A stretch of DNA of 7,153 nt from an uncultured Simplicispira sp. (GTDB lineage: Bacteria; Pseudomonadota; Gammaproteobacteria; Burkholderiales; Burkholderiaceae_C), in the NCBI GenBank assembly GCA_903882725.1, contig CAIRYF010000175.1, forward strand, positions 1 through 7,153, in the 5' to 3' direction. Shown piece by piece: positions 1-6,131 of this stretch. A program made the position numbers and the translations under genes. Numbering within the stretch: position 1 is the first letter of the stretch; every line of letters begins with the position of its first letter. The notes under the pieces were generated by a model that saw nothing but the letters and a program-made list of their open reading frames with translations, was not told the origin of the DNA and did not search any database.

Positions 1-1197
1 CTGGACTTTGTTGCTCACTACCAAAAGCGCTTCAAAGTGGCGCTGCGCCCCGGCCTGCCGCGCTTTTGCGGCGGACTGGCGGGCTACTTTGGCTACGACG
101 CGGTGCGCCACATCGAGAAAAAATTAGAGCACTCGTGCCCGCCCGATACGCTCAATATGCCCGACATCTTGCTGTTGCAGTGCGAAGAGCTGGCCGTCAT
201 CGACAACCTGTCGGGCAAGCTGTACCTCATCGTCTACGCTGACCCAGTACGCCCCGAGGCCTACAGCAACGCCAAAAAACGCCTGCGCGAATTGCGCGAG
301 CAGCTCAAATATTCAGTCAGCGCGCCGCAGGTGCAGGCCACGCAAAGCTACCCAGCGCAGCGCGACTTTGCCAAGCAGGATTACATCGCCGCCGTCGAGC
401 AGGCCAAAGAGCTGATTGCTGGCGGCGACTTTATGCAAGTGCAGGTCGGCCAGCGTATCCACAAGCGCTATACCGAATCGCCCCTGTCGCTGTACCGCGC
501 GCTGCGCTCGCTCAACCCCAGCCCGTATATGTATTACTACCACTTTGGTGACAGCCACGTGGTGGGGGCCAGCCCCGAGATTTTGGTGCGCCAAGAAAGC
601 ACGCCCGAGGGGCAAAAAGTCACTATCCGCCCACTGGCTGGCACGCGCCCACGCGGCGCGACGCCCGAGTTGGACAAAGCCGCCGAGGCCGAACTGGTGG
701 CCGACCCGAAAGAGCGCGCCGAGCACGTCATGCTGATTGACTTGGCGCGCAACGACATTGGCCGCATCGCCAAAATTGGCAGCGTCAAAGTGACCGAAGC
801 TTTTTGCGTCGAACGCTACAGCCACGTAATGCACATCGTCAGCAACGTCGAAGGGCTGTTGCTGGACGGCATGAGCAGCATGGACGTGCTCAAAGCCACC
901 TTCCCCGCTGGCACGCTGACCGGCGCACCCAAAGTCCATGCCATGGAAGTGATTGACCAGTTGGAGCCGACCAAGCGCGGCCTGTACGGCGGCGCAGTCG
1001 GTTATTTGAGCTACGCCGGCGACATGGACTTGGCGATTGCGATTCGCACGGCAATAGTCAAAGACGGCCAGCTGTATGTGCAGGCCGCTGCTGGCGTCGT
1101 TGCTGACTCCGTCCCCGAGCTGGAATGGAAAGAAACCGAACACAAAGCCCGCGCCCTGCTGCGCGCCGCTGAACTTGTAGAAGAAGGACTGGAATGA
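1..1197 (+). CDS. trpE: Anthranilate synthase component I (TrpE), 5'-truncated by the window edge
   Basis: TrpE is the large subunit of anthranilate synthase. It converts chorismate to anthranilate using ammonia delivered by TrpG, the first step of tryptophan synthesis in the cytoplasm. The frame is open from base 1, so the gene starts upstream. 398 codons remain, and about 100 N-terminal residues are missing compared with the usual ~500. Residue numbers here count from base 1. The chorismate-binding domain is complete: IRPLAGTRPRG (209-219), LIDLARNDIGR (245-255), the MHIVS histidine (H278), FPAGTLTGAPK (301-311), a YGGAVGYL segment and a C-terminal ELEWKETEHKA segment. NPSPYM (172-177) matches the loop that helps bind feedback tryptophan in enterobacterial TrpE. 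The N-terminal half of that site is outside the window, so feedback control cannot be judged. The TGA stop overlaps the next gene's ATG (ATGA). PabB and salicylate synthases are relatives, but the adjacent trpG, trpD and trpC settle the call. Confidence 0.96.
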   Translation: MDFVAHYQKRFKVALRPGLPRFCGGLAGYFGYDAVRHIEKKLEHSCPPDTLNMPDILLLQCEELAVIDNLSGKLYLIVYADPVRPEAYSNAKKRLRELREQLKYSVSAPQVQATQSYPAQRDFAKQDYIAAVEQAKELIAGGDFMQVQVGQRIHKRYTESPLSLYRALRSLNPSPYMYYYHFGDSHVVGASPEILVRQESTPEGQKVTIRPLAGTRPRGATPELDKAAEAELVADPKERAEHVMLIDLARNDIGRIAKIGSVKVTEAFCVERYSHVMHIVSNVEGLLLDGMSSMDVLKATFPAGTLTGAPKVHAMEVIDQLEPTKRGLYGGAVGYLSYAGDMDLAIAIRTAIVKDGQLYVQAAAGVVADSVPELEWKETEHKARALLRAAELVEEGLE

Positions 1198-1547
1198 TGG
1201 GAACGACGACCCGCGCGATCGACAACGTACAGCACTGCACCACGATGGAAGACGTGCGCCGGCACATTGATGCACTGGACGACGTGCTAGTGCCGCTGCT
1301 GGTGCAGCGCGGCGGCTACATGACCCAAGCCGCTCGCATCAAAAAAGACGCCACCCAAGTGCGCGATGAAGATCGCATCGAAGCCATCGTCGCTCGCGTG
1401 CGCACACGCACCGCAACCGAAGGCGGCACACCCGACGTGCTGGAGGCCATTTACCGCAGCATGATGGAAGCCTATATCGCCTACGAGCACCGCGAATTTG
1501 CGCGCCTGCGCGGGCACACCGCCACACCACCGGAGTTGACGCCATGA
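1194..1547 (+). CDS. AroQ-type chorismate mutase / PchB-like protein inside the trp operon
   Basis: This 117-residue all-helical protein belongs to the AroQ fold family, which includes chorismate mutase (chorismate to prephenate) and the isochorismate-pyruvate lyase PchB. Compared with my recollection of PchB, the N-terminal [15 protein letters not shown] resembles EDC..LADIREAIDRID. R22, R39, K50 and R61 fall at the spacing of PchB R14, R31, K42 and R53. The loop between K50 and R61 has PchB length, one residue shorter than in E. coli chorismate mutase. The C-terminal [12 protein letters not shown] matches HWYIAEQIKYW and places E98 where PchB has Q90 and E. coli CM has Q88. AAGGA at 1184-1188 can serve either ATG, at 1194 or 1197; the second has better spacing (8 nt). 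Both ends overlap neighbours by ATGA, which suggests coupled translation with trpE and trpG. Chorismate mutase is the likelier activity, because no pyochelin or salicylate genes are nearby. Activity is inferred only. Confidence 0.85.
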   Translation: MMGTTTRAIDNVQHCTTMEDVRRHIDALDDVLVPLLVQRGGYMTQAARIKKDATQVRDEDRIEAIVARVRTRTATEGGTPDVLEAIYRSMMEAYIAYEHREFARLRGHTATPPELTP

Positions 1548-2131
1548 AGCTTTTGATGATCGACAACTACGACAGCTTTACCTACAACATCGTCCAATAC
1601 TTTGGCGAGTTGGGTGCCAACGTCACCGTGGCACGCAACGACGAGATCACCGTGGCCGAGATCGATGCGCTGTTGCAAGCGGGCCAGTTAGACCGCCTCG
1701 TCATCTCCCCCGGCCCGTGCTCACCGGCAGAAGCGGGCATCTCGGTTGCGGCGATCCAGCACTTTGCTGGCAAGCTACCGATTTTGGGCGTGTGCTTGGG
1801 CCACCAAAGCATTGGCGCAGCGTTTGGCGGCACCATCGTGCGCGCGCAGCAGCTGATGCACGGCAAAACCAGCACCATCACCACCACCCAGCAAGGCGTA
1901 TTTGCCGGTCTGCCCGCACAGTTCACGGTCAACCGCTACCACTCGCTGGCCATTGAGCGCGCCAGCTGCCCCGACGTGCTGGAAGTGACGGCGTGGACGG
2001 AAGACGGCGAAATCATGGGCGTGCGCCACACAACGCTGGCGATTGAGGGCGTGCAGTTTCACCCCGAAAGCATCCTCACCGAGCATGGCCATGCGATGCT
2101 GCGCAACTTTTTGGCACAGGGTGCGGCTTAA
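1544..2131 (+). CDS. trpG: Anthranilate synthase component II (TrpG), glutamine amidotransferase
   Basis: TrpG is the small subunit of anthranilate synthase. It hydrolyses glutamine and passes ammonia to TrpE. The 195-residue length is normal for a free-standing class I amidotransferase, and it is not fused to TrpD as in E. coli. Visible motifs are the N-terminal [11 protein letters not shown] (5-15), the SPGPCSP oxyanion region (55-61), the nucleophile elbow GVCLGHQ with C84, the N130-R131-Y132-H133-S134 segment, and the catalytic H173 and E175 in QFHPES. The complete triad indicates an active enzyme. The start is an ATG overlapping the stop of the preceding gene, with GGAG at 1532-1535 spaced 8 bases away. 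PabA is nearly identical in motif content and some bacteria share one subunit between both pathways. The position in the trp cluster supports TrpG, and a dual role cannot be excluded. Confidence 0.96.
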   Translation: MKLLMIDNYDSFTYNIVQYFGELGANVTVARNDEITVAEIDALLQAGQLDRLVISPGPCSPAEAGISVAAIQHFAGKLPILGVCLGHQSIGAAFGGTIVRAQQLMHGKTSTITTTQQGVFAGLPAQFTVNRYHSLAIERASCPDVLEVTAWTEDGEIMGVRHTTLAIEGVQFHPESILTEHGHAMLRNFLAQGAA

Positions 2132-2186
2132 TAAAAGCGTTTGGCTTGTCCAGCCATCGGTTTTCTTTTCTGAAAGCGAGCACAGC

Positions 2187-2507
2187 ATGACCACTGCGAA
2201 TTCCCTCAACACCATCGACCCCGCCAACGTTTTAAGCGCTCAAGAGCTGGCCCCGTTGTTAGAGCGCAAGCGCCAAGTGCAGGCCCAGTTGGCGGCCAAC
2301 CAACACCCGAGCCAAGCCAAAGCCCAAAGCCAGAACCAAGGCGGTTGCAGCTCCGGCGGCTGCGGTGGCGGCCAGTCCAGTTGCGCCAGCTCCAGCGCTG
2401 CACCGTCGTCAGCCAGCGGGCAAGCGCCCAACGTGCTCAAGGCGCTGCTGATAGCCATCGGCATCTTGGGTGCGGCGGCGTTGGCGTGGTGGGGCGTCAC
2501 CGCCTAA
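2187..2507 (+). CDS. Small predicted tail-anchored membrane protein, function unknown (orf106)
   Basis: I do not recognise this 106-residue protein. It has a charged, helix-prone N-terminal part (residues 16-37, including [17 protein letters not shown]), a Gln/Ala/Ser-rich linker, and a short Gly-Cys segment with C54, C59 and C66 ([13 protein letters not shown]). A second Ser/Ala linker leads to a hydrophobic helix at about 83-103, ending six residues later after a Trp pair (W101-W102). The layout suggests a C-terminal membrane anchor with the bulk in the cytoplasm (K85 on the entry side). The frame is open upstream into trpG. I chose ATG 2187 because it follows trpG without overlap and has a modest purine stretch (GAAAGCGAG, 2172-2180). 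It separates trpG from trpD, genes that are adjacent or fused in many bacteria. The three cysteines could bind metal or form disulfides, but that is speculation. Coding is likely from the clean domain order, but function is unknown. Confidence 0.72.
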   Translation: MTTANSLNTIDPANVLSAQELAPLLERKRQVQAQLAANQHPSQAKAQSQNQGGCSSGGCGGGQSSCASSSAAPSSASGQAPNVLKALLIAIGILGAAALAWWGVTA

Positions 2508-2529
2508 ACCTAAACCGCCAGCGTTTTTT
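2479..2529 (+). terminator. Candidate intra-operon terminator/attenuator hairpin ahead of trpD
   Basis: Bases 2479-2486 pair with 2516-2523 over 8 positions, seven Watson-Crick and one G-T. The 3' arm is followed directly by six T residues (2524-2529). The 29-base interior can form its own smaller stem, either 2493-2496 with 2501-2504 or 2486-2491 with 2498-2503. The element begins inside the last codons of orf106 and includes its stop. The long interior makes it weaker than a textbook terminator. It could cause partial termination that lowers trpD/trpC relative to trpE/trpG, or be incidental in GC-rich DNA. Translating ribosomes finishing orf106 would cover the 5' arm, so any effect would depend on orf106 translation. 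Confidence 0.3.
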
Positions 2530-2559
2530 CTTCTGTTCCTGCTTTTTCTTCTTTTGCCC
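2524..2559 (+). promoter_or_regulatory. Pyrimidine-rich trpD leader lacking a Shine-Dalgarno
   Basis: 33 of the 36 bases directly before the trpD ATG are C or T, and no purine-rich Shine-Dalgarno is present. The trpG and orf68 starts nearby have GGAG and AAGGAG. Pyrimidine-rich leaders can recruit ribosomes through protein S1 in Gram-negative bacteria. That, or reinitiation after orf106 52 bases upstream, is the likely start mechanism. This is an inference from composition. Confidence 0.45.
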
Positions 2560-3609
2560 ATGTCCATCACCCCGCAAGAAGCGCTACAGCGCACCGTCGA
2601 ACACCGCGAAATTTTCCATGACGAAATGCTGCACCTGATGCGCATGATCATGCAGGGCGAACTCTCGCCGGTGATGACCGCCGCCATCATTACCGGCCTG
2701 CGCGTCAAGAAAGAAACCATTGGCGAAATCACCGCCGCCGCGCAGGTGATGCGCGAGTTCTCCACCAAAGTGCAGGTACACAACGCCCAGCACTTGGTCG
2801 ATATCGTCGGCACCGGTGGCGACGGGGCCAACACCTTCAACATCTCCACCTGCGCCATGTTTGTCGCTGCGGCGGCAGGCGCTAAAACCGCCAAGCACGG
2901 CGGGCGCAGCGTATCGAGCAAATCTGGCAGCGCCGATGTGATGGAAGCGCTGGGCATCCACATCAACCTCACGCCTGCCGCGATTGCGCAGTGCATTACC
3001 GACGTTGGCATTGGCTTTATGTTTGCGCCCAACCACCACCCGGCCATGAAAAACGTCGCTCCGGTGCGCAAAGAGCTGGGGGTGCGCACGCTGTTCAACA
3101 TCCTTGGCCCGCTGACCAACCCGGCTGGCGCGCCCAACATTTTGATGGGCGTGTTCCACCCCGATTTGGTCGGTATCCAAGTGCGCGCCTTGCAGCGCCT
3201 GGGTGCCGAGCACGCGCTGGTGGTCTATGGCCGTGACGGCATGGACGAAATCAGCTTGGGCGCGACCACACTGGTCGGTGAGCTGAAAAACGGCCAAGTC
3301 ACCGAATACGAAATTCACCCCGAAGACTTTGGCCTGGGCATGGCCAGCAACCGCGCCTTCAAGGTCGAAACGCCGCAAGAATCGCGCGCGCTGCTGTTGG
3401 CGGTACTGGACGGCGCGAGCGGCCCGGCCAGCGACATCGTTGCGCTGAACGCCGGTGCTGCGCTGTACGCCGCTGGCGTGGCCAACTCGATAGCCGACGG
3501 CTTGGCGCGCGCGCGCCAAGCACTGAGCTCGGGCGCGGCACGCGCCAAACTCGATCAACTGGTGGCCCACAGCCAAGCGCTGGCCCAAGGACAACTACAA
3601 GGAGCCTAA
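2560..3609 (+). CDS. trpD: Anthranilate phosphoribosyltransferase (TrpD)
   Basis: TrpD transfers phosphoribose from PRPP to anthranilate, giving phosphoribosyl-anthranilate, the second step of tryptophan synthesis. At 349 residues it has normal length for the monofunctional enzyme. The N-terminal helical domain (about 1-70) is followed by the PRPP-binding GTGGDG (84-89) and NIST (94-97). [15 protein letters not shown] spans 112-126. The anthranilate-site arginine R170 lies in [14 protein letters not shown], followed by ILGPLTNP (181-188). The metal-binding D229-E230 pair is in GMDEIS. All key residues are present, so it should be active. I chose ATG 2560 because MSITPQEAL begins like family members. 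The frame stays open upstream to 2470, but that stretch is orf106 tail plus a pyrimidine tract. There is no Shine-Dalgarno. The last codons contain the Shine-Dalgarno of orf68, which starts 2 bases after the stop. Confidence 0.97.
   Translation: MSITPQEALQRTVEHREIFHDEMLHLMRMIMQGELSPVMTAAIITGLRVKKETIGEITAAAQVMREFSTKVQVHNAQHLVDIVGTGGDGANTFNISTCAMFVAAAAGAKTAKHGGRSVSSKSGSADVMEALGIHINLTPAAIAQCITDVGIGFMFAPNHHPAMKNVAPVRKELGVRTLFNILGPLTNPAGAPNILMGVFHPDLVGIQVRALQRLGAEHALVVYGRDGMDEISLGATTLVGELKNGQVTEYEIHPEDFGLGMASNRAFKVETPQESRALLLAVLDGASGPASDIVALNAGAALYAAGVANSIADGLARARQALSSGAARAKLDQLVAHSQALAQGQLQGA
3599..3604 (+). promoter_or_regulatory. Strong ribosome binding site for orf68
   Basis: AAGGAG lies 7 bases before ATG 3612 and inside the last codons of trpD. 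It is one of the best Shine-Dalgarno matches in the window. It fixes the start of the small downstream ORF and supports that ORF being translated. Confidence 0.75.
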
Positions 3610-3611
3610 AT

Positions 3612-3818
3612 ATGAATGTGACAGAGTTGTTGAATTACCCCGGCACGTGGGCTTGGCTGGCCGTAGTGGCCGTACTGATGGGCGGTTTGGTGGTCTTTGC
3701 CGTGGCCTTGCGCCGCACCCTGCGCTCGCCGCCCCTGGACGAGCAGCACCCTTCGCCGTCATCTTCTGCGCCCTCCAAGACAGCCTCTGGCGAACCTGAG
3801 AAACCCCAAAATTTATGA
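3612..3818 (+). CDS. Small single-pass membrane protein, function unknown (orf68)
   Basis: I do not recognise this 68-residue protein. Residues 1-11 are a short polar N-terminus, about 12-34 form one hydrophobic helix ([21 protein letters not shown]), and R35, R36 and R39 follow at once. The remainder is a Pro/Ser-rich disordered tail. By the positive-inside rule the N-terminus is periplasmic and the tail cytoplasmic. Evidence for real coding is the AAGGAG Shine-Dalgarno at 7-base spacing, the 2-base gap after trpD, and an ATGA overlap with trpC. It may simply couple trpC translation to trpD, since trpC has only a weak ribosome site of its own (GAGAAA). It might also have a membrane role unrelated to tryptophan. 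No catalytic or metal-binding motif is visible. Confidence 0.75.
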   Translation: MNVTELLNYPGTWAWLAVVAVLMGGLVVFAVALRRTLRSPPLDEQHPSPSSSAPSKTASGEPEKPQNL

Positions 3819-4615
3819 GCGACATCCTGAAAAAAATCGTGGCCGTCAAGCACGAAGAAGTGGCTGCGGCGCAAAAACGCCTGTCCTTTGCCACCATGCG
3901 CGCCGACGCCGAAAGCCGCGTGCTGACGCGCGATTTTGTTGGCGCTTTGCGCTCAAAAATAGCCCACCAACAAGCAGCGGTGATTGCCGAAATCAAAAAA
4001 GCCAGCCCCAGCAAAGGCGTGATCCGCGCCAATTTTGAGCCCGCCGACATCGCCCAAAGCTACGCCGATGGCGACGGCCAGACCAGCGCCGCCTGCCTGT
4101 CGGTGCTGACCGACAAGCAGTTTTTTCAGGGCAGCGTCGATGACTTGAAGCAAGCGCGCGCCAGCTGCCAACTGCCGGTGCTGCGCAAAGACTTCATGGT
4201 CGATGCCTACCAAATCTACGCATCGCGCGCCATGGGCGCTGACGCGGTGCTGTTGATTGCCGCCTGCTTGGACGATGCGCAACTGCACGACTTTGAAGCC
4301 ATTGCCCGCAGCCTGGACATGGCGGTGCTGGTCGAAGTGCATGACGGCGCTGAACTGGAGCGCGCCCTGCAACTCAAGACCGAGCTGATCGGCATCAACA
4401 ACCGCAACCTGCGCACCTTTGAGGTCAACCTGCAAACCACGCTTGATTTGCTGAAAGACGTGCCCGACAACCGTTTGCTGATCACCGAGTCCGGCATTGT
4501 GGCCCCGCCAGACGTGCAGCAAATGCGCGCCGCTGGCGTCCACGCCTTCTTGGTCGGCGAGACTTTTATGCGCGCTGACGACCCTGGTTTGGCGCTGGCG
4601 CAGTTGTTTGGCTGA
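3815..4615 (+). CDS. trpC: Indole-3-glycerol-phosphate synthase (TrpC), monofunctional
   Basis: TrpC is a TIM-barrel enzyme that decarboxylates and closes the ring of CdRP to give indole-3-glycerol phosphate, the substrate of tryptophan synthase. The 266 residues cover one domain only, so it is not the TrpC-TrpF fusion found in E. coli. Active-site segments appear in order: [11 protein letters not shown] (58-68, with E59, K61, S64), [11 protein letters not shown] with K125, LVEVH with E174, IGINNRNL with N195, ITESGI with E225-S226, and the phosphate-binding FLVGETFM near the end. These correspond to the known catalytic residues of the archaeal and E. coli enzymes. The start ATG overlaps the orf68 stop. 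It is the last recognisable trp gene here. trpF, trpB and trpA must lie elsewhere. Confidence 0.97.
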   Translation: MSDILKKIVAVKHEEVAAAQKRLSFATMRADAESRVLTRDFVGALRSKIAHQQAAVIAEIKKASPSKGVIRANFEPADIAQSYADGDGQTSAACLSVLTDKQFFQGSVDDLKQARASCQLPVLRKDFMVDAYQIYASRAMGADAVLLIAACLDDAQLHDFEAIARSLDMAVLVEVHDGAELERALQLKTELIGINNRNLRTFEVNLQTTLDLLKDVPDNRLLITESGIVAPPDVQQMRAAGVHAFLVGETFMRADDPGLALAQLFG

Positions 4616-4625
4616 CCGCTTAATT

Positions 4626-4680
4626 CATCAAAAATAATAGCTATAAGCGCACGAAACATAAGGGCTAGAGGCCGATTTGA
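4626..4680 (+). repeat. Degenerate Comamonadaceae-type intergenic repeat between trpC and ung
   Basis: This AT-richer stretch fills almost the whole trpC-ung gap. It contains TCAAAAATAATAGCT, an AAGCGC core, GGCTAGAGGCC and a terminal GATTTGA. I remember a family of intergenic repeats in Comamonadaceae of the form TCAAAAATGATAGCT, then a GCGCTT stem-loop, then AAGCGCTAGAGGCC and a T-rich end. This looks like a decayed copy whose central stem no longer pairs well. TAGC (4638-4641) can still pair with GCTA (4664-4667), and the outer TCAAAAAT and ATTTGA ends are roughly inverted. No second copy is visible in the window, so repeat status rests on memory. Confidence 0.55.
4667..4679 (+). promoter_or_regulatory. 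ung initiation region: AGAGG plus TTG start
   Basis: AGAGG (4667-4671) lies 5 bases before TTG 4677. An in-frame TAA at 4659-4661 limits the start to a point downstream of 4662. No ATG occurs in the first 35 codons, and the next TTG is codon 20. TTG 4677 is therefore the best start. Both elements lie inside the repeat-like sequence. Confidence 0.55.
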
Positions 4681-5462
4681 CTACAAAAGACCTGTTTTCT
4701 ACTGCCAGCGCCGATAGTGCCGACGCCAGCCAGTTGCAGTGCGCCGACCCGCGCCACTGGCCGGTGGCACCGGGCTGGCAAGCGCTGGTGGACGGCTTTT
4801 TTGCCAGCGCTGGCGGGCGCAAGCTGTTGGCGTTTTTGCAGGCGCGTTTGGCTGCGGGCGCGGTGATTTTTCCGCCGCAACCGCTGCGCGCTTTGCTGCT
4901 GACGCCGCCCGAGGCGGTGCGCATCGTCATCCTCGGCCAAGACCCCTACCATGGCCGAGGCCAAGCGCACGGGCTGGCGTTTTCGGTCGCGCCCGGCGTG
5001 CGCGTACCGCCCTCGCTGCGCAACATCTTCAAAGAAATTGAGCGGGATGTGGGCACCGGGCCGCCACCGTTGCTGCAACCGTTGCCGCAACTGGGCGGCA
5101 GTTTAGAAGCGTGGGCGCAGCAGGGCGTATTGCTGCTCAACACCTGCCTGACGGTGGAAGAAGGCCAGCCCGCCAGCCACGCCGGCCAAGGCTGGGAGCT
5201 GCTGACCGATGCCGTGCTGCGCCATGTTGCCCATGCCAACGGTGCAGACAACACGCAGCCGGTGGTTTTTATGCTCTGGGGCGCGCACGCGCAGGCCAAG
5301 CGGGCGCTGATCCCGACTGACAGTGGTCACCTGGTGCTGTGCGCCAACCACCCCTCGCCGCTGTCAGCGCTGCGCCCGCCGCTGCCGTTTATCGGCTGCG
5401 GCCATTTTCGGCAGGCGCAGGCGTTTTTGTTGGACTATTTAGCGCCGTGGCTGCGCTCTTAA
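4677..5462 (+). CDS. ung: Uracil-DNA glycosylase, family 1 (Ung)
   Basis: Ung removes uracil from DNA by cleaving the glycosidic bond, starting base-excision repair. The 261 residues are slightly longer than E. coli Ung (~229), mainly through an N-terminal extension that begins MTTKDLF. Signature motifs are present: GQDPYHG (87-93, with the water-activating D89), the uracil-binding N155 in LLLNTCLTV, and the HPSPLS loop (225-230) with H225. FMLWGAHAQ precedes the last motif. All point to an active enzyme. The start is a TTG (see the initiation-site entry). Spacing to trpC is 61 bases with no convincing promoter or terminator, so read-through from the trp operon is possible. The function has no obvious link to tryptophan synthesis. 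Confidence 0.95.
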   Translation: MTTKDLFSTASADSADASQLQCADPRHWPVAPGWQALVDGFFASAGGRKLLAFLQARLAAGAVIFPPQPLRALLLTPPEAVRIVILGQDPYHGRGQAHGLAFSVAPGVRVPPSLRNIFKEIERDVGTGPPPLLQPLPQLGGSLEAWAQQGVLLLNTCLTVEEGQPASHAGQGWELLTDAVLRHVAHANGADNTQPVVFMLWGAHAQAKRALIPTDSGHLVLCANHPSPLSALRPPLPFIGCGHFRQAQAFLLDYLAPWLRS

Positions 5463-5505
5463 CATTGCCCGGCACATTGAACTGCTCCATTTTTTGAAAG
5501 CACCC

Positions 5506-6081
5506 ATGAAAACTTCGTCCATTGTCTCTGCCTTGCTGCTGACCAGCGCCTCTTTGCTGGGCATTTCGCCCGCCTTGGCGCAGCAAAAGCTGCTGCCAGC
5601 AGACAGCCAAATCAGCTTTGTCACCCGCCAAATGGGGGTGCCGCTGGAAGGGCGCTTCAAAAAATTTGACGCCCAAATCAGCTTCAACCCAGCGCAACTG
5701 GCCAGCAGCAACGTCACGTTGAAGGTTGATACGGCCAGCGCCAGCTTTGGTGCCCCCGAGACCGATGCCGAAATGCCCAAGGCCACATGGTTTAACGTGC
5801 CTCAATTTCCGCAGGCTATTTTTCAGTCCAGCAGCATCAAGGCGCTGGGCGGCGGAAAATACGAAGTGGCAGGCAAACTGAGCATCAAAGGCACTGCGCG
5901 CGACGTGATTGCGCCGGTCACCTTGGTGCAAAACGGTGCCAACACCACCGCCACCGGCACGCTGACCATTCAGCGCCTAACTTACAAAATTGGTGAGAAC
6001 GAATGGGCCGACACCTCGATGGTGGCCAACGATGTGCAAATCAAATTCAAGCTGGCGCTGACTGGCGTTGGCAAGCTCTAA
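5506..6081 (+). CDS. YceI-family periplasmic protein, first tandem copy (cysteine-free)
   Basis: This 191-residue protein has a Sec signal peptide (residues 1-25: MKTSS, a hydrophobic stretch SIVSALLLTSASLLG, then ALA cut before QQ). A YceI domain follows, a lipocalin-like beta-barrel known to bind polyisoprenoid lipids. Supporting segments are the early DSQISFVTRQMGVPLEGRF, the FNVPQFPQAIFQS segment, the GKLSIKGTARDVIAPVTL segment and the C-terminal VQIKFKLAL strand. It has no cysteine and is clearly divergent from the next gene. This subtype often sits beside cytochrome b561 genes in my recollection, but none is visible here. ATG 5506 was chosen because it begins the signal peptide and follows GAAAG by 5 bases. 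A TTG 12 bases upstream is in frame but less likely. It starts 43 bases after ung. The ligand is unknown. Confidence 0.88.
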   Translation: MKTSSIVSALLLTSASLLGISPALAQQKLLPADSQISFVTRQMGVPLEGRFKKFDAQISFNPAQLASSNVTLKVDTASASFGAPETDAEMPKATWFNVPQFPQAIFQSSSIKALGGGKYEVAGKLSIKGTARDVIAPVTLVQNGANTTATGTLTIQRLTYKIGENEWADTSMVANDVQIKFKLALTGVGKL

Positions 6082-6131
6082 GCCATTCTTCTTTTTAACC
6101 CTCACCCTAACCTGTTACCGGAGTCTTCTTC

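Noticed and set aside
313..1275. Long minus-strand open frame (320 codons) opposite trpE
   Set aside because: It lies antisense to strongly conserved trpE, its translation is rich in Ala/Gly/His/Val with no domain, and such shadows are common in GC-rich DNA.
2142..2156. Small hairpin (TGGCT/AGCCA, loop TGTCC) after trpG with a T-rich stretch just downstream
   Set aside because: Only 5 base pairs, and the T-run begins 4 bases after the stem; too weak to call a terminator.
2470..2559. N-terminal extension of TrpD with a hydrophobic [10 protein letters not shown] stretch resembling a signal peptide
   Set aside because: It is produced by reading the tail of orf106 and the pyrimidine tract. TrpD is cytoplasmic and its family start matches ATG 2560.
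2584..3594. Long minus-strand open frame (336 codons) opposite trpD
   Set aside because: Codon-bias shadow of trpD; low-complexity Arg/Gly/His/Gln composition and no recognisable motif.
5465..5493. TTGCCC / CATTTT promoter-like pair ahead of the first yceI
   Set aside because: The -10 is a poor match (3 of 6), and transcription would start too close to the ribosome site.
5494..5505. Upstream TTG start for the first YceI protein
   Set aside because: It would add four residues before a textbook signal peptide; ATG 5506 is the natural start.
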